Shown here in pieces: positions 35,168 to 44,920 of a stretch of 64,000 nt of DNA; position 1 is the stretch's first letter, and every line of letters starts with the position of its first letter. The position numbers and the translations under genes are program-made. Below the pieces are notes generated by a model. The model had not been told where the DNA came from. It saw only the letters and a program-made list of their open reading frames with translations, and searched no databases. Source of the DNA: Roseovarius tolerans (GTDB lineage: Bacteria > Pseudomonadota > Alphaproteobacteria > Rhodobacterales > Rhodobacteraceae); NCBI RefSeq assembly GCF_900109855.1, contig NZ_FOBO01000009.1, positions 62,001-126,000 of the forward strand, written 5' to 3'.

Positions 35168-38062
35168 TTACTGCTCCGGCACCAGCACCTCGCGCTTGCC
35201 GACGTGGTTCGCGGCGCTCACCACGCCCTCATCCTCCATCTGCTCCACGAGGCGCGCGGCCTTGTTGTAGCCGATCGCGAGCTTGCGCTGAATATAGGAG
35301 GTGGAACATTTGCGGTCTTTGATCACGATGGCGACCGCCTGATCATAGAGTGCGTCCTCGCCATCGGTGTTGCCGCCCGTCGACAGGCCAAGCACCGCGT
35401 CGATACTGTCGGCCTTGTCCTCGTCGGGGCCTTGCAGCACGCTGCCGACATATTCCGGCGGCCCGTAGGCCTTGAGATGGCTCACCACCTCCTCAACCTC
35501 CTCGTCGCTCACGAAGGGGCCGTGACAGCGGGTGATCTTGCCGCCGCCCGCCATGTAGAGCATGTCACCCATGCCCAGAAGCTGCTCGGCGCCCATTTCG
35601 CCCAGAATGGTGCGGCTGTCGATCTTCGATGTCACCTGAAAGCTGATCCGAGTGGGGAAATTGGCCTTGATCGTGCCGGTGATCACATCGACCGACGGGC
35701 GCTGCGTGGCCATGATGAGGTGAATGCCCGACGCCCGCGCCATCTGTGCAAGACGTTGAATGCAGGCCTCGATCTCCTTGCCGGCGACCATCATCAGGTC
35801 GGCCATTTCATCGACGATGACGACGATATAGGGCATCTTCTCGGGTGCGAATTCCTCGGTCTCGAACACCGGCTCGCCGGTGTCGTCGTCAAAACCCGTC
35901 TGCACGGTGCGGCTGAACAGCTCGCCTTTCTTCAGTGCCTCCTCGACGCGGCCGTTATAGCCGTCGATATTGCGCACGCCCATCTTGGACATCTTGCGGT
36001 ACCGGTCCTCCATCTCGGCCACCACCCATTTGAGCGCGACCACGGCTTTCTTGGGGTCGGTCACAACGGGCGACAGCAGATGCGGGATGCCGTCATAGAC
36101 GCTGAGTTCCAGCATCTTGGGGTCGATCATGATCAACCGGCACTCATCCGGCGTCAGCTTGTACAAGAGGCTCAGGATCATCGTGTTGATCGCCACGGAT
36201 TTACCCGAGCCGGTGGTGCCCGCGATCAGAAGGTGCGGCATCTTGGCGAGGTTGGCGACGATCGGATCACCGCCGATATCCTTGCCCAGCGCCAGCGGAA
36301 GGCGCTGATTGCCGTCGCCATAGGCGCGGCTCGACAAGATTTCGCGAAAACCAACCATCTCGCGGTTGTCATTGGGCAGTTCGATCCCGATCACGCTGCG
36401 CCCCGGCACGGTGGACACCCGGGCGGAAAGCGCCGACATCGAGCGCGCGATATCATCGGCCAGCCCGATCACGCGGCTGGCCTTGAGGCCCGGCGCGGGC
36501 TCCAGCTCGTACATCGTCACCACGGGGCCGGGGCGCACGCTCACGATCTCGCCCTTGACGCCGTAATCGTCTAGCACGTTTTCCAGCATGCGCGCGTTTT
36601 CCTCCAGCGCCTCGTCGCTCAGGTGATGGCGCTCGATGCGCGTCGGATCCGATAGCAGGCTCAGCGGCGGCAATTCGTATTTGGGCAGCGCGGGCTCTTC
36701 GAATTGCAGCGCGGGTTGTGCTTCGGCGATGGCGCGGGTCGAGGGCTGCGGTGCCTTGCGGGGCGTGTGCTGCACGACCTTGCGCGGTTCCGGCACAGGG
36801 ATGCGCGGGGCGGCCTGGGGCTGCGGCGCGGGCTCGGCCAGATAGGCCGCCATCTCATCGTCCATCTCGGACTCGGGGGCATAAAGATCATCGCGTTCGA
36901 TCACCGGATCCAGCTCCACGGGCGCAGGCGCCACGGTCTCAGCGTGACGCGCGGTCAGCGGCGGCTCGGGCGGCAAGCCCTCGCGCGGCGCGGTGTTGAG
37001 GATCAGCGGATCGGGCCCACGACCCCGGCCCTTGGTCAGCGGGGCGACCGAGGCCGCCTGCACCGCCGGGTTCTGCCGCACACGGGCGCGGATCACGTCA
37101 GAGATGCGTGCCTTGATCCGGTCATCGGCGGGCTGCTCCGCCTCGCCATGATAGCTTTCTGATTCAACGAGTTCCGGCTCCGGCATCGGATCGGGACGGC
37201 GCATCAGCATCGGCATGCGCGCCAGCAACCCGCCGGGTTTTTCCGCCGCCGCCATTTGCGGGGCGGCACCCAGAACCGGCTCTGCGCGGCGCACTCGCGG
37301 GGCCTCCGCGACCGGCGCGTCATCCTCATAGATCACCGCGTCGGCGCGGCGCGCGCGGCGCTCGGCCATACGGGCCTGCACCGCCTGCCCGGCCTGCGCC
37401 ATGCCACCGGCCCCATGGCCCAATAGACGCATCAGCCCAGAATAGCTCACGATCACGCCGACCAGCAGAAAGCGTGCGATCCGCCCCAGTTCAAACCGCG
37501 TGAAGCCAAGAACGAAGGCCCCGAAAAGCAGCACGCAGAGGCCCATGACAACCGACATCAACTTCAACCCGAGGCTCGCCGCCACCGGCAGAACACCAAG
37601 AAACGTGCCAAGGATCGTGTCGCCGAAAAGCCCGCCGAGACCAAAACTATGCGTTGCGGCCCAGGCCTCGCCGGGGGCAAGCGTCGCGGCATAAAGCGAC
37701 AGCACCGCCAGCCAGATTGGCGCGAAAATCAGCCGTCCGGTCGCGCGCTCTTCGCCCAGATGCAGGGCGAACCGCACGCCCCATGCGCCCAGCACGATCG
37801 CAAGACCCCAGGCCCCCCAACCGATGATCATGAAGAGCGGAGAGGCGATGGCCGCGCCGACGCGCCCCATCCAGTTCTGCACCGGTTCATCCGTGGCACT
37901 CACCCAGCTGGGATCGTCGGGACTGTAAGAAGCAACCATCGCCGCCGTCATCAGCGCGATGACTACCAGCACGAGGCCCAGCAATTCCTTGCCGCGCTTT
38001 TCGATCGCCTCGGCCGTCGTGCTATCCAGCAATGGGTCGCGTCCACGTGTCTGATATGCCAT
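35168..38062 (-). CDS. ftsK: DNA translocase FtsK
   Basis: A 964-aa septal DNA pump that resolves and segregates chromosomes. Four or five TM helices lie in residues 25-210, followed by a Pro/Ala/Glu-rich linker to about 470. The motor has Walker [18 protein letters not shown] (near residue 610) and Walker [16 protein letters not shown]. The C-terminal gamma winged helix is [25 protein letters not shown], the KOPS-reading domain. The upstream aminotransferase gene ends 18 bp before the start, so they are probably co-transcribed. Confidence 0.96.
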   Translation of the reverse strand: MAYQTRGRDPLLDSTTAEAIEKRGKELLGLVLVVIALMTAAMVASYSPDDPSWVSATDEPVQNWMGRVGAAIASPLFMIIGWGAWGLAIVLGAWGVRFALHLGEERATGRLIFAPIWLAVLSLYAATLAPGEAWAATHSFGLGGLFGDTILGTFLGVLPVAASLGLKLMSVVMGLCVLLFGAFVLGFTRFELGRIARFLLVGVIVSYSGLMRLLGHGAGGMAQAGQAVQARMAERRARRADAVIYEDDAPVAEAPRVRRAEPVLGAAPQMAAAEKPGGLLARMPMLMRRPDPMPEPELVESESYHGEAEQPADDRIKARISDVIRARVRQNPAVQAASVAPLTKGRGRGPDPLILNTAPREGLPPEPPLTARHAETVAPAPVELDPVIERDDLYAPESEMDDEMAAYLAEPAPQPQAAPRIPVPEPRKVVQHTPRKAPQPSTRAIAEAQPALQFEEPALPKYELPPLSLLSDPTRIERHHLSDEALEENARMLENVLDDYGVKGEIVSVRPGPVVTMYELEPAPGLKASRVIGLADDIARSMSALSARVSTVPGRSVIGIELPNDNREMVGFREILSSRAYGDGNQRLPLALGKDIGGDPIVANLAKMPHLLIAGTTGSGKSVAINTMILSLLYKLTPDECRLIMIDPKMLELSVYDGIPHLLSPVVTDPKKAVVALKWVVAEMEDRYRKMSKMGVRNIDGYNGRVEEALKKGELFSRTVQTGFDDDTGEPVFETEEFAPEKMPYIVVIVDEMADLMMVAGKEIEACIQRLAQMARASGIHLIMATQRPSVDVITGTIKANFPTRISFQVTSKIDSRTILGEMGAEQLLGMGDMLYMAGGGKITRCHGPFVSDEEVEEVVSHLKAYGPPEYVGSVLQGPDEDKADSIDAVLGLSTGGNTDGEDALYDQAVAIVIKDRKCSTSYIQRKLAIGYNKAARLVEQMEDEGVVSAANHVGKREVLVPEQ

Positions 38063-38080
38063 CTCGTCCCTCGTCCTCGA

Positions 38081-39259
38081 TCATCCGTAAAGACAGTCGC
38101 GCAGGCGGGTCAGCCCGTGCGCCATCTCGTCCTTCGGGGCCACCATCGCGGCCCGAATATACCCTTTGCCGGGGTTCTCGCCCCCGGCCTCCTGCCCCAG
38201 ATAGGCCCCGGGCAGAACCCGAACGCCGGTCTCCTGCCAGAGCTGCAGCGTCGCCGCCTCACCATCCGCGACCGGCAACCACAGGAAAAACCCCGCCTCG
38301 GGGCTGTGATAGCCGGGCAGGTTGCCGAAAATCTCATCCGCGATCTCGTATTTTTCACCGTAGAGACGGCGGTTTTCGATCACATGGTCCTCATCGGTCC
38401 AGACCGCCGCCGCCGCGTGCTGCAATGGCATCGGCAGCGGGCTGCCTGCATAATTGCGCAACTGCTTCATCGCCTTGATGCTTTCGGGGCCCGCCGCGAC
38501 AAAGCCCGAGCGCAACCCCGGCAGGTTCGACCGCTTCGACAGGCTGTGAAAGGCGACGATCCGCTCAGGGTCGGCACCCAGTTCCTGCGCCACCTGCAAC
38601 ACACCCACGGGCGGGGTATCGCGGTAGATCTCGGAATAGCATTCATCGGCAAAAATGCGGAAATCGTGTTTTTCGGCCAGCCGGATCAGGGTCGCCCAAT
38701 AGTCCCGCGTCGCGACTGCGCCCTGCGGGTTCGAGGGCGAGCACAGATAGACCACGCCCACCCGGTCCAGAACGTCGGGCGCCACCGCGTCGAAATCCGG
38801 CAGATGCCCGGTGGCCTGTGTCGCGTTGAGGAACATCGGCTCCGCCGCCACGCTGAGGGCTGCCACCATGTAGACCTGATAAAACGGGTTCGGCACCAGA
38901 ACGATGGGTTTGCCGCCGCGCTTTGTCTCTGGGCAAAGCGCCATCATCGCATTGTAAAGCCCCTCACGCGTGCCGTTGAGCGCCATCACCCGGGTCGAGG
39001 GATCAAGCGTCACGCCATAGCGCCGCGCGACCCAGTCGGTGATCGCCTCCAGCAGCGCGGGCATGCCTTCATTGACCGGGTAATTGCCAAATCCATCGGC
39101 ATTTTGCGCAATGATATCAACGATCCAGCGCGGAAAATCATGCTTTGGCTCGCCGATAGTCATATGCACGACTTCGCCGCCCGGTTGATGGGCGTCAAGC
39201 AGGCTCCGCAGGCGCGGAAACGCATAGGCCGGAAGGTTCGAAAACCGCTCGGGAAACAT
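38081..39259 (-). CDS. Class I/II PLP aminotransferase, possibly succinyl-diaminopimelate type
   Basis: 392 aa, fold-type I. ALNGTREGLYNAMMAL, LCSPSNPQGAV and DECYSEIY are the expected blocks. The PLP lysine lies in HSLSKRSNLPGLRSGF. The N-terminus MFPERFSNLPAYAFPRLRSL resembles DapC-type enzymes of lysine synthesis, but related enzymes also do LL-diaminopimelate or aromatic substrates, so the role is open. The usual ftsK neighbour in Rhodobacterales is an aminotransferase of this type. ATG 39259 is favoured over 39274. Confidence 0.83.
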   Translation of the reverse strand: MFPERFSNLPAYAFPRLRSLLDAHQPGGEVVHMTIGEPKHDFPRWIVDIIAQNADGFGNYPVNEGMPALLEAITDWVARRYGVTLDPSTRVMALNGTREGLYNAMMALCPETKRGGKPIVLVPNPFYQVYMVAALSVAAEPMFLNATQATGHLPDFDAVAPDVLDRVGVVYLCSPSNPQGAVATRDYWATLIRLAEKHDFRIFADECYSEIYRDTPPVGVLQVAQELGADPERIVAFHSLSKRSNLPGLRSGFVAAGPESIKAMKQLRNYAGSPLPMPLQHAAAAVWTDEDHVIENRRLYGEKYEIADEIFGNLPGYHSPEAGFFLWLPVADGEAATLQLWQETGVRVLPGAYLGQEAGGENPGKGYIRAAMVAPKDEMAHGLTRLRDCLYG

Positions 39260-39504
39260 CTGATACTGCCTCAAGGTTCGGGATCATTCACGCCCCGTTT
39301 GATGCGAATCTACCCAAGCACTTGCGTCAGGTCCAGCAAAACCAAGGGCTTGACAGGGCGAATGTGGCATTTTTGGCAAGTCCCCCCTGCCCGGACCCAC
39401 AAAAACGGCTGGCCACGGCACGTTCCCCGGCACCTTCTCATAGCCATGCAAAGGCCGGCCCCCTATATTCACGGGGCAATGAGACCGCGAGGGGAGACAG
39501 AGCC

Positions 39505-42378
39505 ATGTGGGAACGGATCGGGTTGGTTTGGCTGGCCTTTATCTCGGCGTTTGCCGCCGCCCCTGCACTCGCGGATCGCGACAGCGCGCGGGTGCATGTC
39601 TTTGGCAACAGCCTGATCAACCACCTCAGCGAGGCGGATGGCGACACCACCACCGTGCCCTATTGGCTCGGCCAACTGACCCGGGCCTCGGGACGTGACT
39701 TCGCGCTCTCCGGGCAATGGGGATTCCTGCGCGATTTCGTGCGCGACGGGGCGGCACCGAACTGGTCCTTCAAGGGCGTGTCCTCGCCGCGCGGGCGCAT
39801 CGACACGGTGATGATCAACCCCGCCAATTTCATCCAGTATCAGCCCCCCGACGCCCCCTATGAGGGCGACAATCCCGATGGCAGCAGCCCGCTCTCGGCC
39901 ACGCTCGCGATCATCGACCGCGCCCAAGAGAAATGGCCCGGCGCGCGCATCGTAATCTACGAGGGCTGGCCCGACATGGGCGGCTATGGCCGCAGCTTCC
40001 CCCCGTCTGACCGCAACCTGCGCCGCTGGCACGGCTACGCGCTGAGCGACTACCACGACTGGTACCGCACCTATGTCGCACAGGTGCAGGATGCTCGCCC
40101 CGACACCGATATCACCCTCGCGCCGGTCTCCTCGGTGCTGTCGGGGCTGCAAACCGGCCTGTTGGAGGAGATCCCCGTCGAGGCGCTCTATTCCGACAGC
40201 GCGCCGCATGGCACGCCGACGCAATATTTCCTCGCGGCGCTCGTGACTTATACCGCCCTCTTCGAGGCCCCCGCCTCGGCAAATTTCGCGGTGCCAGACG
40301 CCATCCATCCGGGCGTGCGTGACCGGTATGACCGCCTCACCGACGAGATCGCCCAGGCCCTCGGGCTGCAGGATGACCTTGCGGCAACCCCGACCACGCA
40401 GGCAACGCAAGACGCGCGCGCAGGCATCGGTATCGCCAATCCGAGCCTTGCCATGGGCCTCAACGGCATCGCCGACTGGTCGAGCCAGCACCCTTTCATC
40501 AACGTGATGAAAACCGCACGGCCCTGGATCGGGCACAGCGCCGATGAGTGGGGGGCGTTCTCGACCGAGGCGCTGCGCGCGGGCGGCTATCTGAGCGAGA
40601 CCGGCTATCCGGTGGCGCTCCCCGATGGCGCGAAATCGCTGGAGTCGTTCTTCCTCACCGATCAGCCCGCAGGGGCCACGCACCTGAACGGCCGCTACCT
40701 CGTGCGCTATGAGGGCGAGGGGGTGATCCGCGTCACGGGACGCGCGGACAATGTGCGCTATAATTACGACACCCGGGAAATCCGCTTCGACTTTACGTCG
40801 GGCGACGGCCCGGCAGTCCTGCGCCTGCTCGAGACAGACCGCGACAACCCGATTCGCGACATCACCATCATCCGCGAAGACCAGGTCGCGTTGCACCAGG
40901 TGGGCGCGCTGTTCAATCCGCTCTGGATCGAGAAAATCGCCGATCTGCGGATGGTGCGCTTCATGGACTGGCAATTCACCAACGGCTCCACCCAGACCAC
41001 CTTGAAGGGCCGCCCGGTGCCCGACGATGCCACCTATGTCTGGCGTGGCGCGCCGATCGAGGTGATGGTCGCCCTGGCCAACCGGATCGGGGCCGACCCT
41101 TGGGTCAACATGCCCCATGCCGCAGATGACGCCTATATGCGCGCCTTTGCCGAGTATATGCGGGATCATCTCGATCCGGGCCTCAAGGCGCATGTGGAAT
41201 ATTCCAACGAAGTCTGGAATTTCATCTTTCCGCAAGCGGTCTGGGTGCGCGAGGCCGCCGAGGCACTTTGGGGCGATGCGGCGGGCGATGATGCATGGAT
41301 GCAATATGCCGGGCTGCGCGCAGCACAGATGGCACTGATCTGGCGCGAGGTCTACGAGGGACAGCACGACCGGCTGTCGGTTGTCGTGTCCACCCATACC
41401 GGCTGGCCCGGTCTGGAAGAGCCGATGCTGCAGGCCCCGCTCGCACTGGACAACGGCCAACTGTCCACGCCTCCGGTCGAACAGTTCGACGGCTATGCGG
41501 TCACCGGCTATTTCGGCTTTGATCTGGGCAGCGAGGACATGGCCGATACCCTGCTGGGCTGGATCGCTGCAAGCCGGGCGGTCGCACAGGCCAAGGCCGC
41601 CGAGACCGGAGCCGATCCCGACACCTACCTCGCGGCGCATGAATTCGACCTCGCCTATGATCTCGCCGCCGAGGCGCTTCGGCAGGGCTCGCTTGGCGAA
41701 TTGCTCCGCGACATCTTTCCGTATCACGCCGATCTGGCAGCCCGGCACGACCTGCAACTGATGATGTATGAAGGCGGCACGCATGTGGTCGGCCACGGGG
41801 CCACGGTCGAGAACGAGACGCTGACGGGCTTTTTCAACGGCTTCAACTACAGCCCGCAGATGGGGCGCATCTACGAAGAGCTGATCGCCGGCTGGCACGC
41901 GGCGGGCGGCACCGCCTTCAACGCGTTCGTGGACGTGGCCACGGCCTCGAAATGGGGCAGTTGGGGGGCGCTGCGCCATCTCAACGACGACACCCCCCGC
42001 TGGCGCGTGCTGATGGCCGCCAACGCCACCCCGCCCGACCAGGCCGAACCGCGCGCGCCGGGGGCGTTCCTGCACGGCATCACGCAACAGGCAGGCGACG
42101 AGGGCACGACCCTCACCGGCACGGCCAAGGCCGATATCCTGCTGGGCGGCGCGGGAGACGACGTTCTGATCGGCCAGGGCGGCGCGGATCGCCTGCATGG
42201 CGGTCCGGGCCGCGATCTGGCAGTGCTCCCCGGTGCACGCGCCGACTATGACATCGCCCGTAACGGCCCGCGCCTGGTGCTTCAGGGCTCCTCTGGTCCG
42301 GTCTATCTGGTCGAGATCGAAGCGGTGGAATTCGCCGCGACACCCGGCCAGAAGATTCCCCTGGGCGAGCTGATGTAA
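39505..42378 (+). CDS. Large secreted SGNH-like / glycoside-hydrolase-like / RTX-repeat protein
   Basis: 957 aa with a signal peptide (FISAFAAAPALA). Residues about 25-290 resemble SGNH/GDSL esterases: HVFGNSLINHL has a GNSL block, and DAIHPGVRDRY supplies the Asp-x-x-His. The middle (about 320-860) looks like a TIM-barrel glycosidase with possible catalytic Glu in AHVEYSNEVWNF and MMYEGGTHVVGHG; these are family-like positions, not proof. Residues about 870-905 contain an RTX calcium repeat (GGAGDDVLIGQGGADRLHGG), suggesting type I secretion. The start at 39505 follows GAGGGGAG at good spacing. Located at the border of the polysaccharide region, it may trim or de-acylate an exopolysaccharide. 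Confidence 0.72.
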   Translation: MWERIGLVWLAFISAFAAAPALADRDSARVHVFGNSLINHLSEADGDTTTVPYWLGQLTRASGRDFALSGQWGFLRDFVRDGAAPNWSFKGVSSPRGRIDTVMINPANFIQYQPPDAPYEGDNPDGSSPLSATLAIIDRAQEKWPGARIVIYEGWPDMGGYGRSFPPSDRNLRRWHGYALSDYHDWYRTYVAQVQDARPDTDITLAPVSSVLSGLQTGLLEEIPVEALYSDSAPHGTPTQYFLAALVTYTALFEAPASANFAVPDAIHPGVRDRYDRLTDEIAQALGLQDDLAATPTTQATQDARAGIGIANPSLAMGLNGIADWSSQHPFINVMKTARPWIGHSADEWGAFSTEALRAGGYLSETGYPVALPDGAKSLESFFLTDQPAGATHLNGRYLVRYEGEGVIRVTGRADNVRYNYDTREIRFDFTSGDGPAVLRLLETDRDNPIRDITIIREDQVALHQVGALFNPLWIEKIADLRMVRFMDWQFTNGSTQTTLKGRPVPDDATYVWRGAPIEVMVALANRIGADPWVNMPHAADDAYMRAFAEYMRDHLDPGLKAHVEYSNEVWNFIFPQAVWVREAAEALWGDAAGDDAWMQYAGLRAAQMALIWREVYEGQHDRLSVVVSTHTGWPGLEEPMLQAPLALDNGQLSTPPVEQFDGYAVTGYFGFDLGSEDMADTLLGWIAASRAVAQAKAAETGADPDTYLAAHEFDLAYDLAAEALRQGSLGELLRDIFPYHADLAARHDLQLMMYEGGTHVVGHGATVENETLTGFFNGFNYSPQMGRIYEELIAGWHAAGGTAFNAFVDVATASKWGSWGALRHLNDDTPRWRVLMAANATPPDQAEPRAPGAFLHGITQQAGDEGTTLTGTAKADILLGGAGDDVLIGQGGADRLHGGPGRDLAVLPGARADYDIARNGPRLVLQGSSGPVYLVEIEAVEFAATPGQKIPLGELM

Positions 42379-42386
42379 CTGTGACC

Positions 42387-42455
42387 CCAAGGGTTTTGCA
42401 AAACCCTTGGACGCGGTTTCCAAACCGCGTCGCAAGCTGTTTCAAAACAGCTTGC
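42387..42455. repeat. Triple-hairpin cluster (copy 2)
   Basis: Three consecutive palindromes. 42387-42410 is perfect, half CCAAGGGTTTTG. 42411-42430 has half ACGCGGTTT and a 2-nt loop. 42432-42455 has half GCAAGCTGTTT. It begins 8 bp after the SGNH/RTX gene stop and is followed by copy 3 after a 28-bp spacer. It lies between convergent genes and can end transcription from both sides. Compared with copy 3 many stem bases differ but pairing is kept. Confidence 0.8.
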
Positions 42456-42483
42456 CGCCCGACAGCGATCCGCGCGCCACGGG

Positions 42484-42551
42484 GCAAGGGCTTTGCAAAG
42501 CCCTTGCACGCGTTTTGAAAAACGCGTGACAAGCTGTTTGCAAACAGCTTG
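42484..42551. repeat. Triple-hairpin cluster (copy 3)
   Basis: The same three-hairpin order as copy 2. 42484-42507 is perfect, half GCAAGGGCTTTG. 42507-42528 has half CACGCGTTTT. 42530-42551 is perfect, half CAAGCTGTTTG. Relative to copy 2, hairpin 1 changes T to C on one arm and A to G on the other. Hairpin 2 changes G to T and C to A, so the pairing is kept. It ends 3 bp before the stop of the converging glycosyltransferase at 42555. Confidence 0.8.
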
Positions 42552-42554
42552 CCC

Positions 42555-43769
42555 TCAGACCGACCCTCGGTGCATGCCTGCGATCAGCGCCTCCGCGCCA
42601 AGCGATGCACGGAACCCGGCCACCACATGCGCGCGCCCCGCTTTCGAGAGCCGCGCGCACAGGACCGGGTCGGCGGCCAGCGCGGCAATGGCATCGGCCA
42701 GCGCTTCGGGCGATCGCGGCGGCACCAGCATCCCGGTCTCGCCATGGGTGATCAGTTCGCGCACGCCGCCCGCATCGGTGCCGATGGTGGGCACCTCGCA
42801 GGCCATGGCTTCCATATAGGCCACGCCGAGCGGCTCGTGCCAGCTTGCCAGCACGAAGACGTCGGCCGCGAGCAGGTGCTGTCGGACCTGCGGCGCGCTG
42901 ATCGCCCCCAGAAGGCGCGCGTGACCTTGCAGCCCCAGCGCCTCAAGATGTCGCTGCAACTCCAGGTGATAGCCCCCGCCACCCGCGTCATCCTCGCCCG
43001 CAATATCAAGCTGCACCTCGATGCCCCGATCCAGCAGCGTCCGCAGCGCCGACAGCAGATCCTGGTGCCCCTTCACCACGTTGAGCCGCCCACAGGCGAA
43101 AAGCCGCAGCGGCGCGCCGGGTGCTGGCGGTTCATAGGGCGTCTCGCGCTGGAAATCCTCCGTATCCACCCCCATCGGCTGCACCACAACGTCGGCGGGC
43201 ATGTCCGCGCCCAGCACCGCCTCGGCCTCGGCCTGCAGCTTGCGGGTGATAATCGTGGCAAACGCCGCATGCCGCCACTTGAACCGCTGACCGGGCCCGT
43301 AATCCGACATCGGCCCGTGCAGCGTCAAACTGTAACTCGGCCCTCCCATGCGTCGCGCCAGCGCGCAGATCAGCGCGGCGCGCCCACAGCTATGGGCATG
43401 CACATGGGCGACGCCGCGCGCACGGCAGGTGGTGATCAGCGCCCGCGCGGCGGGCAGACAGATCACCACATCGCGCAGGAACGCGCGTCCCTCGCCCTCG
43501 CGCAGGATCTCGCCCCAGGGTGCGCGCAAAACTCCCGCCACCGCCGCCGCGAGGTCCATCTGCCCCAGATAGGTCGTCCGCGCCATCGCCGCCCGCGACC
43601 AGTCATGCGAAATCAACCCCTTGGGCGGCGGCCGCGTGCTCAGGATGTGGGGGGCGATGCCCAACCGCTCCAATTCCGCCAGTTCGCGCCAGAAAAAGAT
43701 ATGCGTCTGCCCCGGAAACTGCGGCACGAGATAGCCAAGCGGCAAGATCTGGGGGCTGTCCTGGGGCAT
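42555..43769 (-). CDS. GT4-family glycosyltransferase
   Basis: 404 aa, GT-B fold. The C-terminal donor-binding half has the retaining GT4 signature: LRLFACGRLNVVKGHQDLL, then ADVFVLASWHEPLGVAYMEAMACEVPTIGTDAGGV with the conserved E-x7-E. It probably adds one sugar to a lipid-linked exopolysaccharide intermediate. The N-terminal half has HVHAHSCGRA. It is divergent from the GT2 gene (71 bp between starts) and is the only minus-strand gene of this stretch before the kinase. Confidence 0.87.
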   Translation of the reverse strand: MPQDSPQILPLGYLVPQFPGQTHIFFWRELAELERLGIAPHILSTRPPPKGLISHDWSRAAMARTTYLGQMDLAAAVAGVLRAPWGEILREGEGRAFLRDVVICLPAARALITTCRARGVAHVHAHSCGRAALICALARRMGGPSYSLTLHGPMSDYGPGQRFKWRHAAFATIITRKLQAEAEAVLGADMPADVVVQPMGVDTEDFQRETPYEPPAPGAPLRLFACGRLNVVKGHQDLLSALRTLLDRGIEVQLDIAGEDDAGGGGYHLELQRHLEALGLQGHARLLGAISAPQVRQHLLAADVFVLASWHEPLGVAYMEAMACEVPTIGTDAGGVRELITHGETGMLVPPRSPEALADAIAALAADPVLCARLSKAGRAHVVAGFRASLGAEALIAGMHRGSV

Positions 43770-43840
43770 TTCGGGTTCCGCGCGGGTTGGGTTTTCGGCT
43801 AAGGCTTAACACAAGGCCGCGCCCCACCGGTAGGGCGGCC

Positions 43841-44707
43841 ATGTTCCGAACTGGAAACCCTGTGTTGACCGACGCCGAAAACCCCACGCTCAGCGTGATC
43901 GTCCCCGCCCATAACGAGGCGGGGCTGATCGGGGCCTGCCTGCGCGCGCTTTTTGCCTCGCATCCCGAGCCCGACGGGGCCGAGGCCATCGTGGTGGCCA
44001 ATGGCTGCACCGATGCGACCGCCGCCGAGGCCCGCGCCTGCACAGACGCGGCCACGGCCCGTGGCTGGAAGCTGTCGGTTCTCGAACGCTCCGAAGGTGG
44101 CAAGCCCGGCGCATTGAACGCGGGCGAGGCGGTGGCACGCGGGCGGGTGCTGGCCTATCTTGACGCCGATGTCATCGTGTCGCCCGCGCTTTGTGCCGAA
44201 CTCGTGCAGGCGCTTGACGGCGATGCCGCCCTCTATGCCAGCGGGCGCGTGGTGATCCCGACACCCGAGACGATGTTCAGCCGGGCCTATGCGCGGTTTT
44301 ACCGACAGGTGCCGTTCTTTCACCACGGCGTGCCGGGCTGCGGGCTATTCGCCATGAACCGCCCGGCGCGCGTGCGGTGGGGCGAGTGGCCCGAGATCAT
44401 CTCGGACGACACCTTTGCCCGGCTCAATTTCACCCCGTCCGAGCGTGTCGCGGTGCCCGCCCCCTATGACTGGCCCATTGTCGAGGGATTTGGCGCGCTG
44501 GTGCGTGTCCGCCGCAGACAGGATGCGGGCGTGGCCGAGATCGGGCGGCTCTACCCGGCGCTCCCGACCAATGACGACCCACGCCCCTCGGGGGCCGGGT
44601 GGGTGCTGCGCGCGGGCCTGCGCGCGCCTCTCGGCTTTGTCGCCTACGTCGCCGTCGCCCTTGCCACCCGCCTGCGTCGGGGCAACGGCTGGGCGCGCGG
44701 TCGCTGA
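43841..44707 (+). CDS. GT2-family glycosyltransferase
   Basis: 288 aa, GT-A fold. LSVIVPAHNEAGLIGACLRAL opens the domain; GGKPGALNAGEAVARG, AYLDADVIV (the DxD) and EIISDDTFARL follow. One C-terminal hydrophobic segment (PLGFVAYVAVALAT) could anchor it. It transfers a sugar to a glycan or lipid acceptor. The start may be ATG 43841 or GTG 43862 with GGAAA just upstream. The flippase gene follows after a spacer with palindromic repeats. Confidence 0.83.
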   Translation: MFRTGNPVLTDAENPTLSVIVPAHNEAGLIGACLRALFASHPEPDGAEAIVVANGCTDATAAEARACTDAATARGWKLSVLERSEGGKPGALNAGEAVARGRVLAYLDADVIVSPALCAELVQALDGDAALYASGRVVIPTPETMFSRAYARFYRQVPFFHHGVPGCGLFAMNRPARVRWGEWPEIISDDTFARLNFTPSERVAVPAPYDWPIVEGFGALVRVRRRQDAGVAEIGRLYPALPTNDDPRPSGAGWVLRAGLRAPLGFVAYVAVALATRLRRGNGWARGR

Positions 44708-44716
44708 CCCACCGCC

Positions 44717-44823
44717 ATCCTCGGACATGATCCGAGGACCTTCCGGCCAGCAGATCGCCCGGTCAAGCCGGGCGATGACATACTCGAACCCACACCCCGT
44801 CATCCTCGGGCCTGACCCGGAGA
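44717..44823. repeat. Cluster of dyad repeats between GT2 and flippase genes
   Basis: Three hairpin units in the 213-bp gap. 44718-44738 is perfect: TCCTCGGA/TCCGAGGA with loop CATGA. 44754-44776 is perfect: ATCGCCCGG/CCGGGCGAT with loop TCAAG. 44803-44823 is degenerate: TCCTCGGG with CCCGGAGA and loop CCTGA. The unit type GTCATCCTCGGGCnTGACCC is common as a dispersed palindrome in alphaproteobacterial intergenic DNA to my knowledge. No T-run follows. Confidence 0.65.
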
Positions 44824-44920
44824 TGTCCCGGACACCCCGAAAACCACGCGATTTCAATGGAAGCGCCATGAAATCGCCGCCATGATGCGACAAGCGTCCA
44901 CAAACCGCGAAAGAGGATCG

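Noticed and set aside
39350-39380. TTGACA upstream of the SGNH/RTX gene as promoter
   Set aside because: The -35 is perfect but the hexamer at 17 bp (TTGGCA) is not a -10, so I do not call a promoter.
39469-42435. Very long open frame on the minus strand opposite the SGNH/RTX protein
   Set aside because: It mirrors the plus gene codon by codon, a common artefact in GC-rich DNA. It has no protein-like motifs, while the plus frame has a signal peptide and RTX repeats.
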